From assembly GCA_947480015.1 (NCBI GenBank), contig CANKBS010000011.1, positions 43,923-107,922 on the forward strand: a stretch of 64,000 nt of DNA, read 5' to 3'. Position numbers and translations under genes: made by a program. Position 1 is the stretch's first letter. Each line of letters starts with the position of its first letter. Under the pieces are notes generated by a model. The model was given only the letters and a program-made list of their open reading frames with translations, was not told the origin of the DNA and searched no databases. Shown one piece after another: positions 41,934 to 50,414 of the stretch. The DNA is from Sphingobacteriaceae bacterium (GTDB lineage Bacteria; Bacteroidota; Bacteroidia; B-17B0; Aurantibacillaceae).

Positions 41934-41998
41934 CAAATATATTGACTTTCCCGCTCTATTAGGATGATAATATCCGAGTTAAAAAAGATATTTAACTC
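41934..41998 (-). promoter_or_regulatory. Promoter and candidate Rrf2 operator of the NMO-nad-tna-nor operon
   Basis: On the minus strand TATATTTG (41941-41934) is a full -7 match. GGATGATAATATCC (41962-41975) is a GGAT-N6-ATCC palindrome; its minus strand shares AACTCGGAT-N6-ATCC with the Rrf2 promoter at 30801. Next to it GAGTTAAA-N7-TTTAACTC (41976-41998) is a second perfect palindrome of unknown owner. Confidence 0.62.
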
Positions 41999-42002
41999 TT
42001 TA

Positions 42003-42045
42003 TGATTAAAGTCATAACACAAACATGACAATTCACCGAACTTTG
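42003..42045 (+). promoter_or_regulatory. Crp/Fnr-type site and promoter of the fasciclin gene
   Basis: TGATTAAAGTCA (42003-42014) and GAACTTTG (42038-42045, one mismatch to TAnnTTTG). The site centre is 36.5 bp from the box end. The ATG is at 42069. The site might also influence the divergent operon. Confidence 0.65.
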
Positions 42046-42068
42046 AGTTAAATAAATAGAAAAATTAT

Positions 42069-42629
42069 ATGAAAGCAACCATCAAGTATTTCCTGTTTGC
42101 AGGTGTTTTAGGATTATTCGCCTGTAATTCCAATACCGAGAAGCCAGCAGAATCAACTGCCGCTGTCGCAGGAACCGAGGCTCCGCTTGCCGGACAATCA
42201 GGTGTAAAAGACGATATCTCTAACCCTAATATTGTGCAAGTAGCCATTGGAAGTAAAGATCACACCACACTAGTGGCCGCTGTTAAGGCCGCTGAATTAG
42301 TTGATGCATTAAGCAATGCCGGACCTTTTACAGTATTTGCGCCTACCAATGCTGCCTTTGCAAAATTACCTGCCGGTACCGTAGAAGGGCTGTTAGTGCC
42401 TGAAAAGAAAGCAGACTTGCAAAACATTTTAGGTTATCATACCTATGTAGGCACCTTAAAAATTGAATACATGCAAGATGGGCAAGAGTTTGATATGGTG
42501 TTCGGAGGTAAGGTAAAAATAACAAAGAAGGATGGAAAAACCTTTGTAAATAATTCAGAAATTCTTGCATCCATTCCAACTTCAAATGGAATTATACATG
42601 TGATAGGAGATGTGTTGTTGCCAAAATAA
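42069..42629 (+). CDS. Fasciclin-domain lipoprotein
   Basis: A 186 aa lipoprotein with Cys19 in LGLFACNS, a short Ala/Glu-rich spacer, and one fasciclin (FAS1) domain: TTLVAAVKAAELVDALSNAGPFTVFAPTNAAF and NGIIHVIGDVLLP. FAS1 domains mediate adhesion or protein contacts. Such genes occur near nos and nor clusters in Bacteroidota, but their role there is not known. It has its own Crp/Fnr-type promoter and a terminator after it (42748-42771). Confidence 0.9.
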   Translation: MKATIKYFLFAGVLGLFACNSNTEKPAESTAAVAGTEAPLAGQSGVKDDISNPNIVQVAIGSKDHTTLVAAVKAAELVDALSNAGPFTVFAPTNAAFAKLPAGTVEGLLVPEKKADLQNILGYHTYVGTLKIEYMQDGQEFDMVFGGKVKITKKDGKTFVNNSEILASIPTSNGIIHVIGDVLLPK

Positions 42630-42747
42630 AATTGATCAATCCAAAGCACAGGATGTCATTTTAGCAGCAAATGATTTCTTTTAATTTGGGAAAAACACCC
42701 ATGCACAAATACTTTTTTCATTTCAATTTGGGTAATTGATTAATAAG

Positions 42748-42771
42748 GGCTGTCTTCAGGGACAGCCTTTT
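42748..42771 (+). terminator. Terminator after the fasciclin gene
   Basis: GGCTGTC, loop TTCAGG, GACAGCC, then TTTTA. It lies 119 bp past the fasciclin stop and 31 bp before the thioredoxin-like gene. The gap 42630-42747 shows no other feature. Confidence 0.75.
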
Positions 42772-42801
42772 ACGTGTTAAAGAGTTTTAGAATGTGTAAT
42801 C

Positions 42802-43422
42802 ATGATAACTAAAGTATTACCACAGTTAAAAAACACATGCAGTTATAGTGCCTTCAAAGATTTGCTTGTGAACTGGGCAAAAAATAAAGAAACATCGGGT
42901 GAGCAAACGGCCGATCACATAGAGGCCACGCACATTAATGCGCAACGATTAAAAAGGATCGACAAACAAGTTGAACTTTGTGATGATCTTAAAATTGTCC
43001 TCTCGGGTATGAACAAGAAACTTAATTGGGTGCTAATAACCGAATCGTGGTGTGGCGACAGCGCACAGTGTACACCGGTTTTAGCGAAGATTGCCGAGTA
43101 TCACAACACCATCAACTTAAAACTAATTTTTAGAGACGAAAATCCTGATTACATGGATGCGTTCTTAACCAATGGCAATCGCGCCATTCCAAAATTAATT
43201 TGTTTAACTGCCGACAATGATCAGGTGATTGGTCTCTGGGGGCCACGACCTGAAGCGATTCAACGAATGGCGATTGAATATAAGAAAAACAATCCCGATG
43301 TATCGCATGAAGAATTTGTAACGAATCTTCATCTATGGTATGCCCGTGATAAAACAAATGCAGTTCAGCAAGAATTTATTTTGTTATTACGTAAATGGAA
43401 CGCAGCCAATAATTCAAAATAA
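42802..43422 (+). CDS. Thioredoxin-like family protein
   Basis: A 206 aa cytoplasmic protein with a thioredoxin-like fold. LNWVLITESWCGDSAQCTPVLAKIAEYH carries the active-site region in which two Cys are spaced CX5C (CGDSAQC) rather than CXXC, as in the Thioredoxin_9 family; NRAIPKLICL holds the cis-Pro. The partner is unknown. No membrane or signal segment. It lies between the fasciclin and RIC genes. Confidence 0.82.
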   Translation: MITKVLPQLKNTCSYSAFKDLLVNWAKNKETSGEQTADHIEATHINAQRLKRIDKQVELCDDLKIVLSGMNKKLNWVLITESWCGDSAQCTPVLAKIAEYHNTINLKLIFRDENPDYMDAFLTNGNRAIPKLICLTADNDQVIGLWGPRPEAIQRMAIEYKKNNPDVSHEEFVTNLHLWYARDKTNAVQQEFILLLRKWNAANNSK

Positions 43423-43432
43423 TTTAGGCTTA

Positions 43433-43476
43433 TGATTCAAGTCATCATGCTATGACTATAATGCAAGGTACTTTTG
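43433..43476 (+). promoter_or_regulatory. Crp/Fnr-type site and promoter of ric
   Basis: TGATTCAAGTCA (43433-43444) and TACTTTTG (43469-43476), a full -7 match. The centre is 37.5 bp from the box end. The ric ATG is at 43503. Confidence 0.75.
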
Positions 43477-43502
43477 TATTATAAATATAAAAAACCAAAG
43501 CT

Positions 43503-44465
43503 ATGATAACTCTTGAAACTATTGATGTAACTGTACTTGAACCAAGGCTAAAACATCCAACCATTTTTAATAAATTTGACCAAATAAAAAAAGGAGATGC
43601 TTTTGTGATTAGTAATGATCATGATCCCAAGCCGCTATATTATCAATTGTTAGCCGAGAGGGGAAATGTTTTTTCTTGGGAATATCTTGAAAATGGCCCT
43701 GAAATATGGCAAGTTAAAATCGAAAAATACCCTGAGGGCACCAGCGAAGCGAGCATTGGCGAACTAGTGGCTTCGGATTACAGAAAGGCAGAGATCTTTA
43801 AAAAACATCACATTGATTTTTGTTGTGGCGGAAAAAAAACGCTCACGCAAGTGTGTGCCGATAAAAAACTGGATATTGTAGAAATTGAAAGGGAATTACG
43901 GTCGTTAAACTTGGCAAAAAGTCTTCCTTCACAAGATTATATGGCCTGGGATTTGAATTTTCTGGTTGACCATGTCTTACACACACACCACGCCTACGTT
44001 AAAACGTCAACACCTATTTTATTAGAATATACAAAAAAATTAGCACGGGTGCATGGACCAAATCATCCCGAACTCATTGAACTGGCAGAAAAATTTAATG
44101 AAGTGGCTAATGAGTTGGAAAGCCATATGCAAAAAGAGGAACAGGTATTGTTTCCATATATTAAAGAATTATGCGCTGTTACGGATGAAGCCAAACAAAG
44201 CGGCTCTTGTTCTTTTGGAAGCATTAAAAACCCGATCTGGATGATGGAAAACGAACACGAGGCAGTAGGCGCCATTTTGAATGATATGCGCTCTATGACG
44301 AACAATTACAGCCTTCCTGAAGATGCTTGCACGACTTATAAAGTAACTTTTTTAAAATTGAATGAATTTGAAGAAGACCTGCATCAACATATTCATTTAG
44401 AAAACAACATCATTTTCCCAAAAAGTATTTTACTCGAGAATGAAATTAGTGTAGCGAAAAATTGA
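43503..44465 (+). CDS. ric: RIC di-iron iron-sulfur cluster repair protein with N-terminal DUF2249 domain
   Basis: A 320 aa protein of three parts. Residues 1-75 are a DUF2249 domain (LEPRLKHPTIFNKFDQIKKGDAFVI). Residues 80-130 are a ScdA_N/DUF542 domain (ELVASDYRKAEIFKKHHIDFCCGG). The C-terminal part is a hemerythrin domain with di-iron ligands in DHVLHTHHAY, ESHMQKEEQVLF, NEHEAVG and HQHIHLENN. RIC/YtfE repairs iron centres damaged by NO and peroxide. The extra DUF2249 domain makes it longer than the 220 aa E. coli protein. A Crp/Fnr-type site precedes it. Confidence 0.93.
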   Translation: MITLETIDVTVLEPRLKHPTIFNKFDQIKKGDAFVISNDHDPKPLYYQLLAERGNVFSWEYLENGPEIWQVKIEKYPEGTSEASIGELVASDYRKAEIFKKHHIDFCCGGKKTLTQVCADKKLDIVEIERELRSLNLAKSLPSQDYMAWDLNFLVDHVLHTHHAYVKTSTPILLEYTKKLARVHGPNHPELIELAEKFNEVANELESHMQKEEQVLFPYIKELCAVTDEAKQSGSCSFGSIKNPIWMMENEHEAVGAILNDMRSMTNNYSLPEDACTTYKVTFLKLNEFEEDLHQHIHLENNIIFPKSILLENEISVAKN

Positions 44466-44488
44466 GTAAAAAAAATTGTATTTAAAGA

Positions 44489-44522
44489 ACAGAGTTGGAG
44501 CCGGGCTTCAACTCTGTTTTTG
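44489..44522 (+). terminator. Terminator of ric
   Basis: ACAGAGTTG, an 11-base loop and CAACTCTGT followed by TTTTTG. It lies between the convergent ric and aminopeptidase genes and may work for both. Confidence 0.8.
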
Positions 44523-44546
44523 TTTACGTAGAAGCTAACCTTAAAA

Positions 44547-46484
44547 TTATTCTTGAATAAATTTTAGAGTAGCAGCCCCTAAATTTGTTTTAATATGAAT
44601 AAAGTACAAACCGGCCGTGAGCCCTTCTGTGTCAAGCTGAATAGTGTTTAGAACAATGCTATGATTTTTATTACTGTAAATAAGTTTTCCAAAAGCATCA
44701 TAAATTTCATTTTCAAAAAGTGTTGAACCATAAGGAAGTCCTTCGAGATTTATTTTTTTAGTGCTTGGATTAGGATAAAGATTAAGCTTGATATTTTGGA
44801 TTAACAGGTCCTTTAAAGAAAGTACAGAGTTATTGTCAGAAAGCACTTTGTACTCAGGATCTATACGCAGGCGCATGACTTCAAAATTGATGTCAAAATT
44901 GTCAACCTGACCACTTGCGGTGTGATTTAAAATAACGATGGTGTCTTTTGTTTTACCTTCTAATCTTAATGGCACGGGCATTTCAAAAAATGTAACCGAT
45001 GAATCTGATTGTGTTTGACTTAAGGTCACTGTGACAACGGCAGCATCTTGATTCCAAATAGCATGGTAGCTTGGAAAGCCCTGCTTATAATACCATTGAT
45101 CAAAAAACTTGGTAAGACTTTGTTTGCTACTCGTTTCAAAATGTGCTATTAATTGTGGCGTTTTCGCATAATTGTTTTTGAGAGCCGGATCATTCAAATA
45201 ATTTCGTAAGGCTGCGTAAAATTTGGCATCACCAATTTTGTAACGCAACATACTTAATACAAATGCGCCTTTAGCATAACTTAATCGGCCATCAAATATG
45301 CGCGATACCGAAGTGGTATCATCACATTTTACAGAACCCCTGGGCACTGAGCAGATGTTAGTTACGATGTCAGGTAAGCCCGCTAACCAGCCCGCTTTCG
45401 CGTAGCGTTCGGTAACCAACCATTCAAAATAAGTTGCAAAACCTTCGTTGAGCCAAACATCTTCCCAGCTACCACAAGTTACATGATCACCAAACCATTG
45501 GTGCGCCAGTTCATGCGCTAAGAGTGACAAATAAAAACCACCTACAAAAGTCATGGTCTGATGCTCCATGCCTCCACCCCAGCCAAACTGCGCATGTCCG
45601 TATTTTTCTTTAGCAAAAGGATATTCGATCAAAAGCGAATCAAATAATTGAATCACTTTTACAAGTTCTTTGGTGTCGTTTTTTATAGTGCTTAAATTTT
45701 CGGGATACACATAATTTAATACCTGAAGTGTTTTTGTACTGAGTGGAACATAGTCAGAATAAACCGCATAATTCGTAACGGCAATGGCAACCAGGTATGG
45801 AGCAATGGGATAGCGACTTTTCCAATGAACTAATTTGTTTAAGCCTGTAATGTTTTCAGATAACAATAAACCATTGCTTGCTACGCGATAAGCGGAAGGG
45901 GTGTTGACATAAATATCAATGGAATCGATTTTATCGGCCAGATTTTGTTTGCAAGGCCACCAGGTTTTAGCACCAAAGGGTTCAGAGAGCGTCCAAATGA
46001 TAGCAGTGGTATCGTGTTTGGATTGAATAAAAGAACCAAAGCCATTTCCACTGGGAACTCCCTTATAATAAACCGTTAATGAATCAAGTGTATAAGCGGC
46101 AAGTGTGTTGGGAAAGGTAATTTGAAGAAGGTCCTCGGCCTGCTGAGTATAGCTTAGAGTAGCCTGTTTGTATTTGATGGAATCAACATGCAGGCTAGGA
46201 ATCAGGTCAAATTCGAGAAGCTTAAAATTTTGAACACTCGGTTTAAAATAAGTAGTAATCCTTCCTTTAATAAAATTAATGGCGGGATCAAGTTCCCAAT
46301 AACAACGGTGATAAATGACGTTGTAGTTATTAGCAGCCGCACTCAATAAAGGTTTTTGCGTTTTCAGTTGGGCGTCCATTTCCATTTCAGGAATGCTTTT
46401 ACACATCCACGCTGCTTTATCAGACTGAGACGTCAGGCGAACTGCACAGACAAAAAAGACAAGAAATAGACAGATCCTCAACAC
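44547..46484 (-). CDS. M1-family aminopeptidase with type IX secretion sorting domain
   Basis: A 645 aa secreted zinc metallopeptidase. After a signal peptide, the catalytic motif is HELAHQWFGDH with Glu in the downstream WLNEGFATY, preceded by GGMEHQTM as the GxMEN-type exopeptidase motif. The last 80 residues form a T9SS type A sorting domain that starts at LNLYPNPSTKKINLEG and ends GAATLKFIQE. The enzyme is thus exported across the outer membrane. The start is GTG at 46484, with a TTG three bases downstream possible. It lies between the nos cluster and ric. Confidence 0.92.
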   Translation of the reverse strand: MLRICLFLVFFVCAVRLTSQSDKAAWMCKSIPEMEMDAQLKTQKPLLSAAANNYNVIYHRCYWELDPAINFIKGRITTYFKPSVQNFKLLEFDLIPSLHVDSIKYKQATLSYTQQAEDLLQITFPNTLAAYTLDSLTVYYKGVPSGNGFGSFIQSKHDTTAIIWTLSEPFGAKTWWPCKQNLADKIDSIDIYVNTPSAYRVASNGLLLSENITGLNKLVHWKSRYPIAPYLVAIAVTNYAVYSDYVPLSTKTLQVLNYVYPENLSTIKNDTKELVKVIQLFDSLLIEYPFAKEKYGHAQFGWGGGMEHQTMTFVGGFYLSLLAHELAHQWFGDHVTCGSWEDVWLNEGFATYFEWLVTERYAKAGWLAGLPDIVTNICSVPRGSVKCDDTTSVSRIFDGRLSYAKGAFVLSMLRYKIGDAKFYAALRNYLNDPALKNNYAKTPQLIAHFETSSKQSLTKFFDQWYYKQGFPSYHAIWNQDAAVVTVTLSQTQSDSSVTFFEMPVPLRLEGKTKDTIVILNHTASGQVDNFDINFEVMRLRIDPEYKVLSDNNSVLSLKDLLIQNIKLNLYPNPSTKKINLEGLPYGSTLFENEIYDAFGKLIYSNKNHSIVLNTIQLDTEGLTAGLYFIHIKTNLGAATLKFIQE

Positions 46485-46541
46485 CTTGATTTTTTATTCT
46501 AATTTACTATTTACTGAGCAAAAAAAAGGATTTTGAAGCGG

Positions 46542-46580
46542 AATTTTAAGTTTTATTTTTTGTGTACTCGCTTTGGCCGT
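46542..46580. repeat. String shared with the start of the PLP decarboxylase gene
   Basis: Positions 46542-46565 are identical over 24 bases to 16302-16325, with a weaker match for 15 more bases. Here it is intergenic (46485-46616, otherwise empty); there it forms codons for STQKIKLKI. It may be a trace of a dispersed repeat. Confidence 0.45.
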
Positions 46581-46616
46581 CGCTTAGAAGAATTACAAAT
46601 CCTGCGGAGCTGGTAA

Positions 46617-47384
46617 TTAAAGATCTTTACGTTTAAATTTTCTGAGTGAGACCCAAAATGGCAAAGCAATCCATAAAAACAGAACAATGAAGGCAATAAT
46701 GATCCCTAAAAAGGTGCCGAAAAAATCTTTAAATATTGCGCCGGTATAACCCATCATAGCTGAAACATCCAGATGTAACAAAATTAAAATCCTTCCCAGA
46801 TCAATAGGGTTGAGCGCTGTAATGCCAACCATCATTTTTTCGATGGGGTAATCGGCTAATTGAAACAGTAAAAACAAAACCAAACCATCAAACATCAAGG
46901 CAAAAAACAACCAGAGCAAAATAGCCATTCCTATGCCTTTTGCCTTATCGCGGGTTAACACCGAACCTAAAAAAGCAAGTGATACAAAAACTGCCGTGAT
47001 GCTGATTCCCACCATTAACATCATTAAACCCACATCACCAGGGGCATACAGTAAAATTGGGATTCCGGCACCTATTATAAAAGAAAATATAAGCGAAATA
47101 CTCAATCCGAAAAACAAACTCCACCAAATACGCGAACGTTGAATGGGCTGACTTAATAAAAGTTCAATAAACTCCGAGCTGTTATATAAATAAATGGTTG
47201 AAAAAATAATAGAAACCAAAGGCACGGTTAATAGAATAACATTTAGGAGCGTGAGTAATCCTTTGGTGCTATTATCTTCCAGACTAAACACGGCCCATGA
47301 AAGTACGGCCAATAATAAGGTATAGATGAGTACAATTTTATTCCGAAGAATATCCAAAACAATAAATTTGATGATCCTATTCAT
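46617..47384 (-). CDS. nosY: NosY-type ABC permease for NosZ maturation
   Basis: A 255 aa membrane protein with six hydrophobic segments and the conserved FIELLLSQPIQRSRIWWSLF block near residue 70. With NosF it forms the ABC transporter needed to build the copper centres of NosZ. The order nosD-nosF-nosY is the normal one. Its start overlaps the end of nosF by 8 bp. It ends the nos operon. Confidence 0.93.
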   Translation of the reverse strand: MNRIIKFIVLDILRNKIVLIYTLLLAVLSWAVFSLEDNSTKGLLTLLNVILLTVPLVSIIFSTIYLYNSSEFIELLLSQPIQRSRIWWSLFFGLSISLIFSFIIGAGIPILLYAPGDVGLMMLMVGISITAVFVSLAFLGSVLTRDKAKGIGMAILLWLFFALMFDGLVLFLLFQLADYPIEKMMVGITALNPIDLGRILILLHLDVSAMMGYTGAIFKDFFGTFLGIIIAFIVLFLWIALPFWVSLRKFKRKDL

Positions 47385-48090
47385 TGTTCGATTTTTTTAA
47401 AATTTGAGCAATAGCTTTTGAGATTTTTTCTTCGCCGGTTAATTTTCTTAAGTCTTCGATGCTTTGATGAAAATGAACTTTCCCATCCTGCATAAATATC
47501 AGGTGCGTGATAAGATCGTCCAATTCGCTTAATAAATGTGATGTAATTAAAATGAGTTTTCCTTTTTGTTTCTCTGAAATTATTTTTTCTTTTAAAATCT
47601 CTGATGCTAGAGGATCCAATCCTGCCGTGGGCTCATCAAGGATTAAAACATCAGGATCAAATAAAAAGGCTAAGGTAGCGCTCACTTTTTGGGTGGTGCC
47701 CCCCGATAAGGTACGCATGCGTTTATCAAATATTTTTTTTAACTGAAAAGCTTCGAGTAACTCTTCATCCAGGGTTTCCTTCGAATGACGGATTTCTTTG
47801 ATCATATCAATAACTTGACCAATACTCATGTTATCGGGATAGCGCCCAATTTGTGGCATATAACCAATGTGTCTGCGGTATTCAACGCCTTTACGAATAT
47901 CTTGGCCTTTTACCAAAATGGTGCCACGTCCCGGAATAACCATACCCAAGATACTTTTAATGAGTGTTGTCTTGCCGCAACCATTCGGGCCAATTAACGC
48001 AATACATTCACCTTGTTGAAAGGATAAATTGACATTGTGTAACACTTCCAGTTTCCCGAATTCTTTATGTAAGCCTTTAATTTCTATCAT
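47377..48090 (-). CDS. nosF: NosF-type ABC ATP-binding protein
   Basis: A 237 aa ATPase with Walker A GPNGCGKTT, signature LSGGTTQKVS and Walker B VLILDEPTAG, followed by the His switch SHLLSEL. It energises NosY and works with NosD in the supply of sulfur or copper to the CuZ site. It lies between nosD (4 bp overlap) and nosY (8 bp overlap). Confidence 0.95.
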   Translation of the reverse strand: MIEIKGLHKEFGKLEVLHNVNLSFQQGECIALIGPNGCGKTTLIKSILGMVIPGRGTILVKGQDIRKGVEYRRHIGYMPQIGRYPDNMSIGQVIDMIKEIRHSKETLDEELLEAFQLKKIFDKRMRTLSGGTTQKVSATLAFLFDPDVLILDEPTAGLDPLASEILKEKIISEKQKGKLILITSHLLSELDDLITHLIFMQDGKVHFHQSIEDLRKLTGEEKISKAIAQILKKSNNE

Positions 48091-49322
48091 AGTTGTAAGG
48101 AGTGCATTAAAGGACTTTGGTCAATAAAATTGTCAGGTGTTAAACTTGGCATAAATTTTTCTGATTTGTCTAAAAGATCTACCATAAAACTACGGAATAA
48201 GAGCATGGCCGGAGGATTTTTTTCTACCAGCACTGAAAAAATACTTAAGGGATGATACGGCACATCGCCTACTTTATTTCTGTTTAAGTCATAACCCTCA
48301 TATTTATCCCAGTAATTGCTGTTAAAGGTATTTAACACCAAGGTGCCATTGGTACTGATATCGAATGTATTTCCCGTAAAATTATTTTGTGTAATGACAT
48401 TATCCATGCAACTGGCTTGGATTTTCATGCCCCAACCATTAGCATCGAAACTGTTTTTTTCAACCAGTAATCGGTTGGTACCTTCCATATAAATGCCGGT
48501 GGTATTTTTAGTAAAATGATTTCCTAAAATATAACTGTCCGTAATTTCCTTCAGCATCAAGCCATAAGCCGCATCGCCCCAGTTTTCGCTGAAGGTATTA
48601 TTGAACATTTTTACTTTGTGGGTAAACATCACGGCAACCCCGGCCCCGTTACTTTTAAATACATTCGAAATATACGAATCACTGTTCGAAAACATAAAAT
48701 GTAAACCGTAGCGAATGTTTTTTTCGGAAATATTTCTCCAAATGACAGAGTTGGTAACAAATTCAAAATAAATCCCATCGCGATGCCCCGACACATGATT
48801 CGCAGTGATTTGCAAGCTATCACTTTTCCAACAATGAATGCCATTGCCTATTTGCTGTTCTTCAACGCCCAGTCCGGTAACGGAATTATTTTGAATAATA
48901 CAGAATTTTGAATACTGCAAATAGATGCCAAAAAAATTATCATAAAGGGTATTGTTGATCACATTAACATGATGGGAGTCGTACACTTTAATGCCGCAAG
49001 GATCGTTAAGTGTAGCGTATCCTGAGCGGATGATCTTAAAGCCACAAATAGTCACTGAATTAGCCTTCACCGAAAGCACTTCGTATTTTTTTTGACCGTC
49101 AAGAACCGGTAATCCAATGCCTTCAAAATAAATGGATTTAGTGATGATGAGATTGCCTTCTTTATAAATACCGGAATAAACCTGCACGGTATCTCCGTTT
49201 TTACAGGCCTTTAGAGCAGTGTGAATACTTTTAAAAGGTCGGTCCGAACCAACACATATTTTTTTTGCTGAGAGGTGGAATGAAATAGAAAAAAAGAAAC
49301 TTATGTAAAGTAGTGTTTTCAA
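48087..49322 (-). CDS. nosD: NosD periplasmic copper-maturation protein
   Basis: A 411 aa secreted right-handed beta-helix protein with repeated CASH-type repeats (GFKIIRSGYATL, NNTLYDNFFGIYLQ). The N-terminal PFKSIHTALKACKNGDTVQV block is typical. The TTG at 49320-49322, right after the nosL stop, gives the signal peptide MKTLLYISFFFSISFHLSA; a GTG at 49358 is possible and would overlap nosL by 35 bp. NosD takes part in CuZ assembly with NosF and NosY. Confidence 0.88.
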   Translation of the reverse strand: MKTLLYISFFFSISFHLSAKKICVGSDRPFKSIHTALKACKNGDTVQVYSGIYKEGNLIITKSIYFEGIGLPVLDGQKKYEVLSVKANSVTICGFKIIRSGYATLNDPCGIKVYDSHHVNVINNTLYDNFFGIYLQYSKFCIIQNNSVTGLGVEEQQIGNGIHCWKSDSLQITANHVSGHRDGIYFEFVTNSVIWRNISEKNIRYGLHFMFSNSDSYISNVFKSNGAGVAVMFTHKVKMFNNTFSENWGDAAYGLMLKEITDSYILGNHFTKNTTGIYMEGTNRLLVEKNSFDANGWGMKIQASCMDNVITQNNFTGNTFDISTNGTLVLNTFNSNYWDKYEGYDLNRNKVGDVPYHPLSIFSVLVEKNPPAMLLFRSFMVDLLDKSEKFMPSLTPDNFIDQSPLMHSLQL

Positions 49323-49323
49323 T

Positions 49324-50340
49324 TTATTTAGAAATGCCCTGCCAGTTCGCCTCCTCACAACTTAATTGTTGTTTGTAAACGCTGGCACTGTCTTTATTAC
49401 TAAAAGCTGCCATGTTGCCTCCCATTGGGCTGCCCACATTATCGCCTTGGATAAAGATAGCATTTTCCGCTAAACTAAGTTGATTCGGTTTTAAATAGTC
49501 AGATACGTAATAAAGAGCATCCTGAGCTTTATCGGCATGTTCTTTTTTATAGGAGACCATACAAGCAAGGTCGTCAAATTTATAAACCCGTTGTTTGGAA
49601 GTAATTAATTCGCAGGCAAAGCGAGCATCGGCAATGGTCATTTTGCAGTTATCGCAACTATCGGTGTTAAGTTTAATGGGTTCAGGGCCTTTTGCCGAGC
49701 AGGAACTTATTAAAACAACGAGTAATCCGGCTGCGGTAAATGAAATATTTTTACGATTCAAAAATTTGTGCATAAGTTTTGATTCGGTTAACATAGCAAT
49801 AAGCATCAGAAAACCACTGGTGATAAAGAGCCAGCCACCGGTATCGGGAACAGAAAAGGCGCCAAAATTCAGCAATTGTTTAAAACCAATAAGTGGCGGT
49901 TGATAAGCCATTCCGGGAACAATGATGGCCGCCTTGGGGTCAAGATCATGTCCGTAATTATATTCCCATCGCCAAAAATCTATCATGGCAATAATGCCGA
50001 ATAAAACAAATAATACAAATAAAGCGGTTAACACTTTTTTCTTTCCTAAAACACCGGCCACAAAAGAAAACAGGGCATAGGCCAAAATGATATAAGTTAA
50101 AATACTGAATTCAATAAAATCTTTAGCATGCAAGGTTTTCATGCCTATGTAATGGTTTAAACCATTAATAATATCCACGTCACCACCTAAAGAATCGGCA
50201 AATATTTTTAGGTTCAAGCCTTCGGGATATTGCGGTGCGTCCAGATCGATCTGCCAGATGGGGACATACACTGAAACCACCAATAGGGCGGAAGAGAGGA
50301 TTAATAACATCCTCGACAAAATGGTAATCTTGCTAGTCAT
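49324..50340 (-). CDS. nosL: NosL copper chaperone fused to a membrane domain
   Basis: A 338 aa protein of two parts. The first 200 residues hold about four membrane segments (ILSRMLLILSSALLVVSVYV, then ILTYIILAYALFSFVAGV and others). The rest is NosL: an internal lipobox-like LLVVLISSCSAKG, then the copper site DNCKM and the YKFDDLACMV and GSPMGGNMAAF blocks. Stand-alone NosL is a lipoprotein of about 180 aa. Either this is a natural fusion or the internal Cys marks a processed form. NosL delivers copper to NosZ. Confidence 0.88.
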   Translation of the reverse strand: MTSKITILSRMLLILSSALLVVSVYVPIWQIDLDAPQYPEGLNLKIFADSLGGDVDIINGLNHYIGMKTLHAKDFIEFSILTYIILAYALFSFVAGVLGKKKVLTALFVLFVLFGIIAMIDFWRWEYNYGHDLDPKAAIIVPGMAYQPPLIGFKQLLNFGAFSVPDTGGWLFITSGFLMLIAMLTESKLMHKFLNRKNISFTAAGLLVVLISSCSAKGPEPIKLNTDSCDNCKMTIADARFACELITSKQRVYKFDDLACMVSYKKEHADKAQDALYYVSDYLKPNQLSLAENAIFIQGDNVGSPMGGNMAAFSNKDSASVYKQQLSCEEANWQGISK

Positions 50341-50360
50341 GACAATAAAAATTAAATTAA

Positions 50361-50398
50361 GAAAAAAGGGAGCAGAACTCTTTAGCCCGCCCCCTTTT
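50361..50398 (-). terminator. Hairpin with T run between nosZ and nosL
   Basis: On the minus strand AAAAGGGG and CCCTTTT flank a 20-base loop, followed by TTTTTTC. It looks like a weak terminator or stabilising structure that would make nosZ message more abundant than nosLDFY. Confidence 0.5.
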
Positions 50399-50414
50399 AA
50401 TATGAAACGTTATC

